Shown here piece after piece: positions 22,101 through 28,901 of a DNA stretch of 33,618 bases. Source of the DNA: Bacillota bacterium (GTDB lineage Bacteria; Bacillota; Sulfobacillia; JAIMAT01); assembly GCA_023511835.1 (NCBI GenBank), contig JAIMAT010000015.1:1-33618 (forward strand), in the 5' to 3' direction. How positions within the stretch are numbered: position 1 is the stretch's first letter; each line of letters starts with the position of its first letter. The notes under the pieces are model-generated. The model was not told where the DNA came from, made no database searches, and saw only the letters and a program-made list of their open reading frames with translations. The translations under genes and the position numbers were made by a program.

Positions 22101-23825
22101 TCAGCGCGCCGGCGTCGCCGACTGGCCCACCGCACCCACGGGTTGGGCGCGGGAGGCCGTGTAGGAGCGAAGCGTCATCGACGCCATGCGGAAGCCGAGG
22201 ATGATCAGCATCACGCCCACCAGCGTGAAGACGGCGTCCAGCGTGTGCGCCGCCCAGGGGATGGTGCCCAGCGGCGGCTGGACCAGCGTCTTTCCGGTGT
22301 AGACCGCCTTGGCGAAGATGTAGGTCTGGTAGACCAGCCCGAGCAGCGTGGTCACGATCATGAACATGGCCGGCCAGAAGGTCCAGCCGCTCTGGCTCCG
22401 GGTGCGGGCGAGATGGATGGAGATCAGCATCAGCGCCAGGCCGGCGAGCAGCTGGTTGGAGCCGCCGAAGTAGAGCCAGAGGTTGTTCCAGGAACCCGAG
22501 ACGGCGAAGAGCCAGGCGATCAGGATGCCGACGAAGGTGGCCACGTGCTTCTGGCCCAGGATGGCGAAGCGCCCCTGGCCCGCCACCTCGGCGGAGATCA
22601 AGCGCCAGAAGCGGGTGACCAGCGACTGGACGGTGATGGCGTAGAGCACCAGCGAGACGCCGAAGAAGGTGCTCAGGAAGGCCACCGCCCCCTGCCCGCC
22701 GAGGAAGCCTTCGGTCAGGCGGATGGCCCCCGCCACCCAGGCGGTGGTGTTCTTGGTGATCTCGCCGGGGGCCAGCACCATGTAGGCGGCCAGCGAGGCC
22801 AGCGCCACCAGGCCCTCGGAGAGCATGGCGCCGGCGCCCACCGGATGCGCGTCGCTCTCCAGGTCCAGCTGCTTGGAGGTGGTAGAGCTGCCGACCAGGC
22901 TATGCCAGCCGGAGATGGCGCCGCAGGCGATGGCCAGGAACATCATCGGCCAGAGCGGACCGGTGTTGGGCGACCAGAAGCCCTTCCAGGCCGGCTGCTG
23001 CAGCGAGACGTGGAAGACCGGCGAGAGCAGGCCGCCGATGATGATCAGGGCGACGGCGATGAAGGTGGGGAAGAAGCTGATGAAGTTCATCGGCTGGATG
23101 AGCGTCGGCAGCGGCAGCACCGAGGCGACGAAGAGGAAGACGCCCACCAGCGCCGCCCAGAAGGGCGTCGACCACGGGCCGAAGGGGTCGGCGGGGGTGT
23201 GCAGGTAGACGCCGGCGACGATGGAGAGGACCACGAGCAAAAGACCGATCAGCGTCGTCAGTCCGACGTTGAGCCGCACCTTGTACATGAGCTGGCCGAC
23301 GATGACGGCGGTGATGATGACGCCGATGGTGGCGGCGAAGGTGCCGGGAAGCGTGTTCCAGAACTGGGCGATGAAGAAGACGAAGGTGGCGGAGATCATC
23401 TGCAGGTAAAAGAGGATGAAGCCCAGCAGGGTGCTTCGCCCGCTGGCCCCGGTGAACTCGTACGAGATCGGCCCGAAGGAGCGGCCGTTGTTCCGCACGG
23501 AGACCATGATGGCCCCGTAGTCCTGGAGCCAGCCGATGAAGAAGTTGCCCAGGATGATCCAGACCAGGGCGGGCAGCCAGCCGTACTGCAGGGCGATGAA
23601 GGGGCCCAGGATCGGGCCCAGGGCGGCCACGCTCTTGAACTGGTAGCCCCAGAGCACGTACCGGCTCGCCGGGAAGAACTCCACGCCGTCCATGTACATG
23701 TGGGCGGGCGTGGTCCGCTTCGGGTCCGGCTTCCAGACGTTGCGGTCGTACCATCGGCCGTACCCCAGGTAGGCGATCCCGTAGAAGACCAGGGCCGCCA
23801 CGACGAACCAGAACGGCGTCGTCAC
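22101..23825 (-). CDS. cstA: Carbon starvation protein CstA (pyruvate/peptide transporter family)
   Basis: A 574-aa membrane protein with many hydrophobic segments, matching CstA: MYMDGVEFFPASRYVLWGYQFKSVAALGPILGP near the start, WIILGNFFIGWLQDYGAIMVSVRNNGRS, then GAISGWHSLVGSSTTSKQL and WNNLWLYFGGSNQLLAGLAL. In enteric bacteria CstA family members carry pyruvate or peptides and are induced by carbon starvation. GTG 23825 is the start, with AGGAGG seven bases upstream; the long upstream extension of the frame runs antisense or out of frame to other genes. The usual small CstA partner (YbdD/YjiX type) is not adjacent; a 124-aa CxxC protein lies upstream instead. Confidence 0.95.
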   Translation of the reverse strand: MTTPFWFVVAALVFYGIAYLGYGRWYDRNVWKPDPKRTTPAHMYMDGVEFFPASRYVLWGYQFKSVAALGPILGPFIALQYGWLPALVWIILGNFFIGWLQDYGAIMVSVRNNGRSFGPISYEFTGASGRSTLLGFILFYLQMISATFVFFIAQFWNTLPGTFAATIGVIITAVIVGQLMYKVRLNVGLTTLIGLLLVVLSIVAGVYLHTPADPFGPWSTPFWAALVGVFLFVASVLPLPTLIQPMNFISFFPTFIAVALIIIGGLLSPVFHVSLQQPAWKGFWSPNTGPLWPMMFLAIACGAISGWHSLVGSSTTSKQLDLESDAHPVGAGAMLSEGLVALASLAAYMVLAPGEITKNTTAWVAGAIRLTEGFLGGQGAVAFLSTFFGVSLVLYAITVQSLVTRFWRLISAEVAGQGRFAILGQKHVATFVGILIAWLFAVSGSWNNLWLYFGGSNQLLAGLALMLISIHLARTRSQSGWTFWPAMFMIVTTLLGLVYQTYIFAKAVYTGKTLVQPPLGTIPWAAHTLDAVFTLVGVMLIILGFRMASMTLRSYTASRAQPVGAVGQSATPAR

Positions 23826-23989
23826 GCTTCCCCCTCCTCTTCTGCAAGAGTCACCGCCGGCGGGCGGCGGTGCGGTGAAAGGACGGTTCGACCGGCGAAG
23901 ACCGAAATCCTTCCCGACGTGTCGATCGGATGACCTGAAGTGGCGAGGCGGATGTCGAGGGCGACGGAAAAGGCGCCAGGGCGGGCCGG

Positions 23990-24364
23990 TCAGGCCGATA
24001 CGCGCAGCTCCTCCCGCACCGCCGCGCAGGCGGCCTCCGGCGTCAGCTGCCGGACCACGCGGCGTCCGCCCACGATCACGGCAGGACCCCTTCCGAGGCG
24101 GTGGCGGAGGGAGAGCCAGAGGCCCTGGGGCGAGTAGGCGTCGACGGTGACCGGCTCCACGGCGGGACCGAACTCGCTCACCAGGGCGTTGAGCACCTCG
24201 ACGGCGCGCTCCTGCTCCTCCACCACCTCGGGCGGATACTCGCGGAGCTGCTCCTGCGGGTAGTGGAGGCTGGCCACGCGAAGCCAGTCCATGCCCTGGC
24301 AGGCGGCGCACATGTTGAAGAATTCCGGCATGAGTCCGACGACGGTCACCCGGATCCGCCTCAT
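23990..24364 (-). CDS. Conserved-looking CxxC protein upstream of cstA
   Basis: A 124-aa cytoplasmic protein with an N-terminal beta strand (RRIRVTVVGLMPEFF) followed by MCAACQG, a CxxC motif at Cys19-Cys22, and a C-terminal GPAVIVGGRRVVRQLTPEAA that resembles the cis-Pro/beta-strand end of thioredoxin-fold proteins. I do not recognise the exact family. ATG 24364 has GGGAGGG upstream. It lies 164 bases before cstA on the same strand, with no clear terminator between, so they may be co-transcribed. A metal-binding or thiol role is suggested by the motif only. Confidence 0.75.
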   Translation of the reverse strand: MRRIRVTVVGLMPEFFNMCAACQGMDWLRVASLHYPQEQLREYPPEVVEEQERAVEVLNALVSEFGPAVEPVTVDAYSPQGLWLSLRHRLGRGPAVIVGGRRVVRQLTPEAACAAVREELRVSA

Positions 24365-24459
24365 GGACTACCCTCCCTTCCTGGTTCTCGTCACTATCAT
24401 AGGCTACCGGAGACGAAAGGGAAGGGCGGCGCGCAGGGTCGGGGGCGCGAGGGGGAGAA

Positions 24460-24486
24460 GCGGCCGCCCCGAACGAGGGCGGCCGC
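24460..24486 (-). terminator. Hairpin after the YceI gene
   Basis: Perfect 10-bp stem (24460-24469 with 24477-24486) and a 7-base loop, beginning 10 bases past the yceI-type gene stop on the minus strand and followed by a TTCTCCC stretch. Confidence 0.65.
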
Positions 24487-24496
24487 GGTCGGGCGC

Positions 24497-25045
24497 TTAC
24501 GCCTGCTCCTGGAGGACGGCCTCCACATGGACGGTGAGGCGGACCTCGTCGCCCACCATGACGCCGCCCGCCTCCAGGAGGCTGTTCCAGTTGAGCCCCC
24601 ACTCCTTGCGGTTGATCTTCCCCTCGAGGGTGAAGCCGGCCCGCTGGTGGCCATACGGGTCGCGGATCTGCCCCTCGAAGGTGAGCTCCAGGGTGACGGG
24701 CCGGGTGACGCCGCGTATGGTCAGGTCGCCTTCCACGTCGTACCGGTCGCCGCCGCGGGGCGTGATGCGGCGGCTCCGGAAGCGGATCTCCGGGTGGTGT
24801 TCGGCGTCGAAGAAGTCGGCCGAGCGCAGGTGGTTGTCGCGGTCGCCCTCGCGCGTGTCGACGGAGGCCGCCTGGACCACGCCCTCGATCTCGCAGGCGG
24901 CCAGGTCGGCCGGATCGCCCCGCAGCTCGCCGGCCACCTCGTTGAACTGCCCGCGGACGGTGGCGATCATCATGTGGCGCACGGAGAACTCCACGGTGGT
25001 GTGGACGGGGTCCACCTTCCAGACCTGGGTGCGCGTGACGGACAT
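24497..25045 (-). CDS. YceI family protein
   Basis: A 182-aa YceI-type lipocalin-like protein: WKVDPVHTTVEFSVRHMMIATVRGQF at the start, then SVDTREGDRDNHLRSADFFDAEHHPEIRF and, near the end, INRKEWGLNWNSLLEAGGVMVGDEVRL. These are the hallmark motifs of the family, whose members bind long polyprenoid or amide lipids in a beta-barrel. There is no signal peptide, so this copy is probably cytoplasmic, as is usual in Gram-positive relatives. ATG 25045 follows a G-rich site; ATGs at 25060 and 25066 would add a few residues. It is divergent from a MarR-family regulator, a common pairing, and is probably its target. Confidence 0.94.
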   Translation of the reverse strand: MSVTRTQVWKVDPVHTTVEFSVRHMMIATVRGQFNEVAGELRGDPADLAACEIEGVVQAASVDTREGDRDNHLRSADFFDAEHHPEIRFRSRRITPRGGDRYDVEGDLTIRGVTRPVTLELTFEGQIRDPYGHQRAGFTLEGKINRKEWGLNWNSLLEAGGVMVGDEVRLTVHVEAVLQEQA

Positions 25046-25067
25046 GAACCGGCCCCCCATGCACATG

Positions 25068-25094
25068 TTGTTTAGACGAGTATCAAAATATATC
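25068..25094. promoter_or_regulatory. AT-rich divergent promoter/operator region
   Basis: TTGTTTAGACGAGTATCAAA followed by ATATATC is the only AT-rich patch in this part of the window and lies between the divergent yceI-type and marR genes. On the minus strand GATACT or TATATT could serve as a -10 for the yceI-type gene. TTGTTTAG and AGTATCAA form only a weak inverted repeat. Confidence 0.45.
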
Positions 25095-25121
25095 CCTCGC
25101 AGGCGATGCGCAAGCGGCGCG

Positions 25122-25673
25122 ATGCGACCGCCTTCGCCATCGCCTGCCGGCCGCGGCGGGCCGTCGAGCGGTCGGTTACAATCGGTAACGGAAGGGAGGG
25201 GGCGGGGGACGGCCAGCGAGCGGCTCGCCCAGGCGCTCATCGACCTCTGGCGGCTCCTGCGCCGCCGGGCGCACCCCGCCCGGCGCGGCGAGATGACGCC
25301 CGAACAGTACTGGCTGCTCCGCCGGCTGGAGGAGGGCGGCCCCACCTCCATCGGCGATCTGGCGGCGGAGCTGGGCGTGACGGCCAGCACGGCGACCATC
25401 GCCTGCAAGCGGCTGGAGCGGGCGGGTCTGGTGGTGCGCCGGCGCCAGTCCAGCGACGAGCGGGTGGTCAAGGTGGAGCTGACACCCGCCGGACTGGCCC
25501 GGCTGCAGGGCTGGCGCGAGCGTCTCCTCCGCTCCCTGGCCGACCTGCTGGAGCCGCTCGACCCGGGCGAGCAGGAGTCGCTGGCCTCGCTGGTGGAGCG
25601 GGTGCTGGAGCGGGCCCGGCAGCCGGAGCGCGCGGCGGTGGGAGGCGACGCCGGCCGGGCGCGGGAGGGCTAG
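25122..25673 (+). CDS. MarR family transcriptional regulator (start uncertain)
   Basis: A winged-helix MarR regulator. The recognisable domain runs from about 25209: SERLAQALIDLWRLLRRR (helix 1), MTPEQYWLLRRLEEGGPTSIGDLAAELGVTASTATIACKRLERAGLVVRRRQSSDERVVKVELTPAG in pieces along the DNA-binding region, then a C-terminal dimer helix. ATG 25122 is the only canonical start upstream of helix 1, but it adds about 29 Pro/Gly/Arg-rich residues and lacks a ribosome site. The good site GGAAGGGAGGGG (25190-25201) is followed by no ATG, GTG or TTG, only ACG at 25209; the next ATG (25293) would remove helix 1. It probably represses the divergent yceI-type gene and itself. Confidence 0.85.
   Translation: MRPPSPSPAGRGGPSSGRLQSVTEGRGRGTASERLAQALIDLWRLLRRRAHPARRGEMTPEQYWLLRRLEEGGPTSIGDLAAELGVTASTATIACKRLERAGLVVRRRQSSDERVVKVELTPAGLARLQGWRERLLRSLADLLEPLDPGEQESLASLVERVLERARQPERAAVGGDAGRAREG
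25175..25189 (+). promoter_or_regulatory. Candidate MarR operator over a -10 box
   Basis: GTTACAATCGGTAAC is an inverted repeat of GTTAC/GTAAC with a 5-base centre. It overlaps TACAAT (25177-25182), a possible -10 box without a clear -35. A protein bound here would block transcription of the regulator gene. Confidence 0.45.
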
Positions 25674-25740
25674 GCGCTCTCCGCCGGGCGCGGCGGGGAG
25701 GGTTTACGGCGGAACGCGGAGGGGAAAGGCGGGGGGCGGG

Positions 25741-26190
25741 ATGGGCGGCTCCGGCGGGCGGAGCGGATGGGTGCGGCTCATGGACTGGGTCGAGGACGCC
25801 CTCTACATGCTGGTGGCGGCGCTCCTGGTGGCGCTGGCCACAGTGACGCTGGTCGGCGCCGTCCGCCTCTTTCTGCGCGGACCCGGCCCGGAGCTGGTGG
25901 CGCGGGTGCTCGACCCGCTCCTCGTCGTGATGATGCTGCTCGAGCTCCTGCACACGGTGGTCGTCTTCATCCGCACCCACGTGCTGGACTTCGAGCCGCT
26001 CCTGGTCGTGGCGCTGATCGCCAGCGTACGGCGGATCCTGGTGCTGACCGTGGAGAGCCTGCCCGGCCGGGTGAGCGACCTCGCCTTCCGCCAGGGCATG
26101 GCCGAGTACGCGCTGGACATCCTCTTCATCGGCATGCTGGTCTGGGCCATCCACTACAGCCGGGCGCGCCGCGGCGACCGGGCGGCCTAG
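25741..26190 (+). CDS. PsiE-like membrane protein
   Basis: A 149-aa protein with four hydrophobic segments, resembling the phosphate-starvation-inducible PsiE family: an N-terminal segment LVAALLVALATVTLVGAVRLFL, VLDPLLVVMMLLELLHTVVVFIRTHVLDFEPLLVVALIASVRRILVL in the middle, and a last segment ILFIGMLVWAIHYS. The family has no known biochemical role. ATG 25741 comes after a purine-rich run; internal ATG or GTG codons before the first segment are alternatives. It starts 67 bases after the marR gene and could be co-transcribed with it. Confidence 0.85.
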   Translation: MGGSGGRSGWVRLMDWVEDALYMLVAALLVALATVTLVGAVRLFLRGPGPELVARVLDPLLVVMMLLELLHTVVVFIRTHVLDFEPLLVVALIASVRRILVLTVESLPGRVSDLAFRQGMAEYALDILFIGMLVWAIHYSRARRGDRAA

Positions 26191-26231
26191 CGGCCGGCTT
26201 GCCGGGTGCCGCGGGAGGCCCCGCGCCCCCC

Positions 26232-26260
26232 TTGGCGCGCGGTACCCGGGTGGGTATACT
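26232..26260 (+). promoter_or_regulatory. Promoter of the glutaredoxin-groES-HIT unit
   Basis: TTGGCG at 26232-26237, a 17-base spacer and TATACT at 26255-26260. The match to a housekeeping promoter is good. No CIRCE repeat is seen between it and groES. Confidence 0.7.
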
Positions 26261-26327
26261 GGCGGGCGGACGCCGCAGCGACGAGCACCGGCTCGGCTGC
26301 GGAACTCGCCGCGCAGGAGGGATGCGG

Positions 26328-26564
26328 GTGGCGGTCCTCGTCTACACCACCCCCAGCTGCCCGTACTGCCGCGCCACCAAGCGCTTCCTGGCGGAACGGA
26401 AGGTGCCCTACCGCGAGATCGACGTCTCCCGGAACCCCGCCGCGGCGCGCGAGGTGGTGCGCAAGTCGGGCCAGATGGGCGTTCCCGTCATCGATGTCAA
26501 CGGCCAGATCATCGTCGGCTTCGACCGCGCGCGCCTGGTCCGAGCCCTGGGACTCCACGAATAG
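26328..26564 (+). CDS. Glutaredoxin-like protein
   Basis: A 78-aa glutaredoxin (NrdH/YruB type). The redox motif is CPYC at Cys11-Cys14 in VYTTPSCPYCRATKRFL, and GVPVIDVNGQIIVGFD carries the cis-Pro and glycine loop. It would reduce disulfides or glutathione-like mixed disulfides of target proteins in the cytoplasm. GTG 26328 is preferred as start because AGGAGG lies exactly seven bases upstream; ATG 26322 is only one base from that site. The gene is first behind a good promoter, 82 bases before groES. Confidence 0.92.
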   Translation: MAVLVYTTPSCPYCRATKRFLAERKVPYREIDVSRNPAAAREVVRKSGQMGVPVIDVNGQIIVGFDRARLVRALGLHE

Positions 26565-26646
26565 TCGCCGGCCGCGCCGCCGGGCCCGTCGCGGCCCGGC
26601 GGCCGCGCGCCCGCCGGAGCCGACGCCAGCGAAGGAGGCTGAGCGC

Positions 26647-26922
26647 ATGAAGATCAAGCCCGTCGACGACCGCCTTCTCGTCCGGCCCATCCACGAAGAG
26701 GAGAAGACCGCCTCGGGCCTCTACCTGCCCGACACCGCCAGGGAGAAGCCCCAGGAGGGCGAAGTCCTGGCCGTGGGCACCGACGAGGAGCTGCAGAAGA
26801 TCTTCAAGGTCGGCGACCACGTGCTCTTCGCCCGTTACGGGGGCAACGAGATCAAGCTGGACGGGGAGACGCACCTGATCCTGAGCCGCTCCGACGTCCT
26901 GGCCATCCTCGAGAAGGAGTGA
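26647..26922 (+). CDS. groES: Co-chaperonin GroES
   Basis: A 91-aa Cpn10: MKIKPVDDRLLVRPI at the start, the mobile loop EEEKTASGLYLPDTAREKPQEG, then GEVLAVG, VGDHVLFARYGGNEIKLDG and LILSRSDVLAIL. It caps GroEL during protein folding. AAGGAGG stands eight bases before ATG 26647. The downstream gene is a HIT protein, not groEL, and no CIRCE element (TTAGCACTC repeat) is present, so its control differs from the usual groESL operon. The mobile-loop tripeptide is LYL rather than the usual IVL type. Confidence 0.96.
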   Translation: MKIKPVDDRLLVRPIHEEEKTASGLYLPDTAREKPQEGEVLAVGTDEELQKIFKVGDHVLFARYGGNEIKLDGETHLILSRSDVLAILEKE

Positions 26923-26938
26923 GGCGCCCCAGGGCGCC
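26923..26938 (+). terminator. Small hairpin right after groES
   Basis: A 7-bp perfect stem (26923-26929 with 26932-26938) with a two-base loop directly after the groES stop. No T-tract; it may only reduce read-through into the HIT gene or protect the message end. Confidence 0.35.
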
Positions 26939-26985
26939 GCGCGGCAGCGGGTGCCCGGCCCCGGACCGGCGGGGGTGAGCGCTCG

Positions 26986-27414
26986 ATGGAGCAGGCGGCC
27001 GATTGCATCTTCTGCCGGATCGTGGCGGGCCAGGCGCCCGCCTTTCGTCTCGTCGAGGGGGAGCGCGCCCTGGTCATCCTCGACGCCTACCCGGTGGCGC
27101 CGGGCCACGCGCTGGTCATCAGCCGCCGCCATGCCCGCGATCTCTTCGAGCTGGAGGAGGGGGAGGCGGAGGAGGTGGCGCGGCTGGCCCGCCGGGTGGC
27201 GCTGGCCCAGCGGCAGGTGATGGGGCTCGGGGGCGTCAACCTGCTCAACTCCAACGGGCGGGTCGCCCAGCAGACCGTCTTCCACTTCCATCTCCACGTC
27301 ATCCCCCGCACCGCCGGCGACGGGCTGAACGTCTGGGCGGGGAAGCGCCTCCACCCCGTCGACCGCGAGCTGGGCGCGCGGCTCCGGGCGGCGCTGGCGG
27401 GGGAAGGCGCCTGA
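26986..27414 (+). CDS. HIT family nucleotide hydrolase/transferase
   Basis: A 142-aa histidine-triad protein, Hint/HinT-like. The zinc-type CxxC (Cys7 and Cys10 in CIFCRI) is at the start, LDAYPVAPGHALVISRRH follows, and the triad HFHLHVIPR holds the catalytic His. Such enzymes split AMP-linked substrates. The C-terminal tail after GDGLNVW is short. ATG 26986 follows a G-rich site. It lies 63 bases after groES and may be read from the same promoter. Confidence 0.93.
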   Translation: MEQAADCIFCRIVAGQAPAFRLVEGERALVILDAYPVAPGHALVISRRHARDLFELEEGEAEEVARLARRVALAQRQVMGLGGVNLLNSNGRVAQQTVFHFHLHVIPRTAGDGLNVWAGKRLHPVDRELGARLRAALAGEGA

Positions 27415-27462
27415 CGCCCCGTCGCGGCGCCCGGCAGGCCCGGCGGGTTTTCGGGCGGGGGG

Positions 27463-27900
27463 TCAGCCGCCCGCCTTGCCCAGGAGGAAGCTGGCCACCA
27501 GCACGGCCAGGACGAAGAGCGTGACCAGCGTATAGGTCAGGTCGCGCTCGCGCAGAAAGACGAAGACCGAGAGCAGGACCCGGGCGATGGGCGTCAGCAC
27601 CAGGACGAGAATGCCCAGGTCGATGAGCGCCAGGGGGTCGCCCCGTCGCGCCTCGGCGAAGACTTGGGCCACCTCGCCGGGACGCGCGTAGGGCACGCGC
27701 GGGGGATGGACGAGAAGCAAAAGGAAGCCCCCCAGCATGATGGCGGCGCTGAGCAGCACCCCGCCGCGCAGGATCCAGCTGATCATCAGCTCCAGATCGA
27801 CCCCGGGCGGGCCGGCCTCGGCCGCGCCTGCCGCCCCCGCGGGGGCCGGCGAGCCGGGGCCGCCGGCCGCCCGCGGCGGCTCTGCCTTTCCCTCGGACAA
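27463..27900 (-). CDS. DUF1634 membrane protein, partner of the TauE/SafE permease
   Basis: A 145-aa protein with a Pro/Ala-rich N-terminal tail (about 34 residues) and three membrane segments: WILRGGVLLSAAIMLGGFLLLL, LIDLGILVLVLTPIARVLLSVFVF and TLVTLFVLAVLVASFLLG. This is the DUF1634 pattern, usually encoded next to TauE/SafE permeases. The start is TTG 27900, three bases after the permease stop, so the pair is translationally coupled. Function unknown; an accessory subunit of the permease is the simplest reading. Confidence 0.85.
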   Translation of the reverse strand: MSEGKAEPPRAAGGPGSPAPAGAAGAAEAGPPGVDLELMISWILRGGVLLSAAIMLGGFLLLLVHPPRVPYARPGEVAQVFAEARRGDPLALIDLGILVLVLTPIARVLLSVFVFLRERDLTYTLVTLFVLAVLVASFLLGKAGG

Positions 27901-27903
27901 CCT

Positions 27904-28743
27904 TTACACCCCCAGCCCGCGCAGCAGCATCTCGACCCCGATAAAGAGCAGGACGGGAATCCCGATCAGGCGGAGCGTCCGGTTGCGGATCCTCCCCAGC
28001 AGCAGTGAGCCCAGGGAGGCGCCCAAGAGGACACCCAGCGCCACGGGTGCCGTCGTCTCGGGCCGGATCTCCCCGCGCGCGAAGTAGATGGCGGCGCTGG
28101 CGGCGGCGGTGACGCCGATCATGAAGTTGCTGGTGGCGGAGGAGACCTTGAGCGGCAAGCGCATCAGACCATCCATCGCCAGCACCTTCAGCGCCCCCGA
28201 GCCGATGCCGAGGAGGCCCGAGATGAGCCCCGCCAGATACATCATGGCGAAGCCCTGCGGGACGCGTGTGGCCGCGTACTCCACCTGCCGGCCGGCGGCG
28301 GCGTCGTAGTAGCTCCCCGCCAGGCGCAGGCGCCGGACCAGCCGGCCCGCCTGGCGGGGGTCCGGCAGCTGGCCGCCGCTCTGCTGCAGCGAGTTGACCG
28401 CCGACCAGCCCATCAGGAGCGCGAAGATGATGTAGAGGTAACGCGCCGGTACCAGGCCGCTCAGGAAGGCGCCGCTGATGGCGCCCGTGGTGGTGGCCAT
28501 CTCCAGGAACATGCCGATGCGGATGTTGGTCAGCCGGTCGCGCACGTAGGTGGCTGCGGCTCCGCTCGAGGTGGCGATGACGGTGACGATGCTGGCCCCG
28601 ATGGCGTCGCGGATGTCCAGGCCCAGCCCCAGGGTGAGCATGGGGACGATGAAGACGCCGCCGCCGAGACCGAGGAGCGAGCCCAGGAGGCCGAAGACCA
28701 ACGATGCCGCGAAGGCGACCAGACTGAAGTCGAGCAGCTGCAT
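27904..28743 (-). CDS. TauE/SafE family permease
   Basis: A 279-aa membrane protein of the TauE/SafE (sulfite/organosulfonate exporter) family, with two related halves: FGLLGSLLGLGGGVFIVPML in the first and AGLISGLLGIGSGALKVLAM in the second, each with the Gly-rich family signature. A loop of about 45 hydrophilic residues separates them. The substrate is not determinable; family members move sulfite, sulfonates or other small anions. ATG 28743 fits the first membrane segment. A perfect TATAAT lies upstream on the minus strand. The DUF1634 gene follows directly. Confidence 0.92.
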   Translation of the reverse strand: MQLLDFSLVAFAASLVFGLLGSLLGLGGGVFIVPMLTLGLGLDIRDAIGASIVTVIATSSGAAATYVRDRLTNIRIGMFLEMATTTGAISGAFLSGLVPARYLYIIFALLMGWSAVNSLQQSGGQLPDPRQAGRLVRRLRLAGSYYDAAAGRQVEYAATRVPQGFAMMYLAGLISGLLGIGSGALKVLAMDGLMRLPLKVSSATSNFMIGVTAAASAAIYFARGEIRPETTAPVALGVLLGASLGSLLLGRIRNRTLRLIGIPVLLFIGVEMLLRGLGV

Positions 28744-28788
28744 GCGAGGCACCGCTCCCGAGCGAACCGAGCGCTGACAACCCTGGCC

Positions 28789-28794
28789 ATTATA
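28789..28794 (-). promoter_or_regulatory. Possible -10 box for the TauE/SafE gene
   Basis: TATAAT on the minus strand, 46 bases upstream of the permease start. No convincing -35 box stands at the right distance. Confidence 0.4.
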
Positions 28795-28901
28795 AGCCTC
28801 CCCCGCCGCCTGCCCCCGGCGCCCCTCGGCGAGCGCCGCGAGGAAGCAGACAGACACCGCCCGCTCGCGCCGGCGCATAGGCCGGCACGGGGTGAGCGGG
28901 C

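Noticed and set aside
21879-23933. 684-codon open frame on the plus strand
   Set aside because: Antisense to cstA; Asp/Glu/Gln/His-rich product typical of the shadow of hydrophobic codons.
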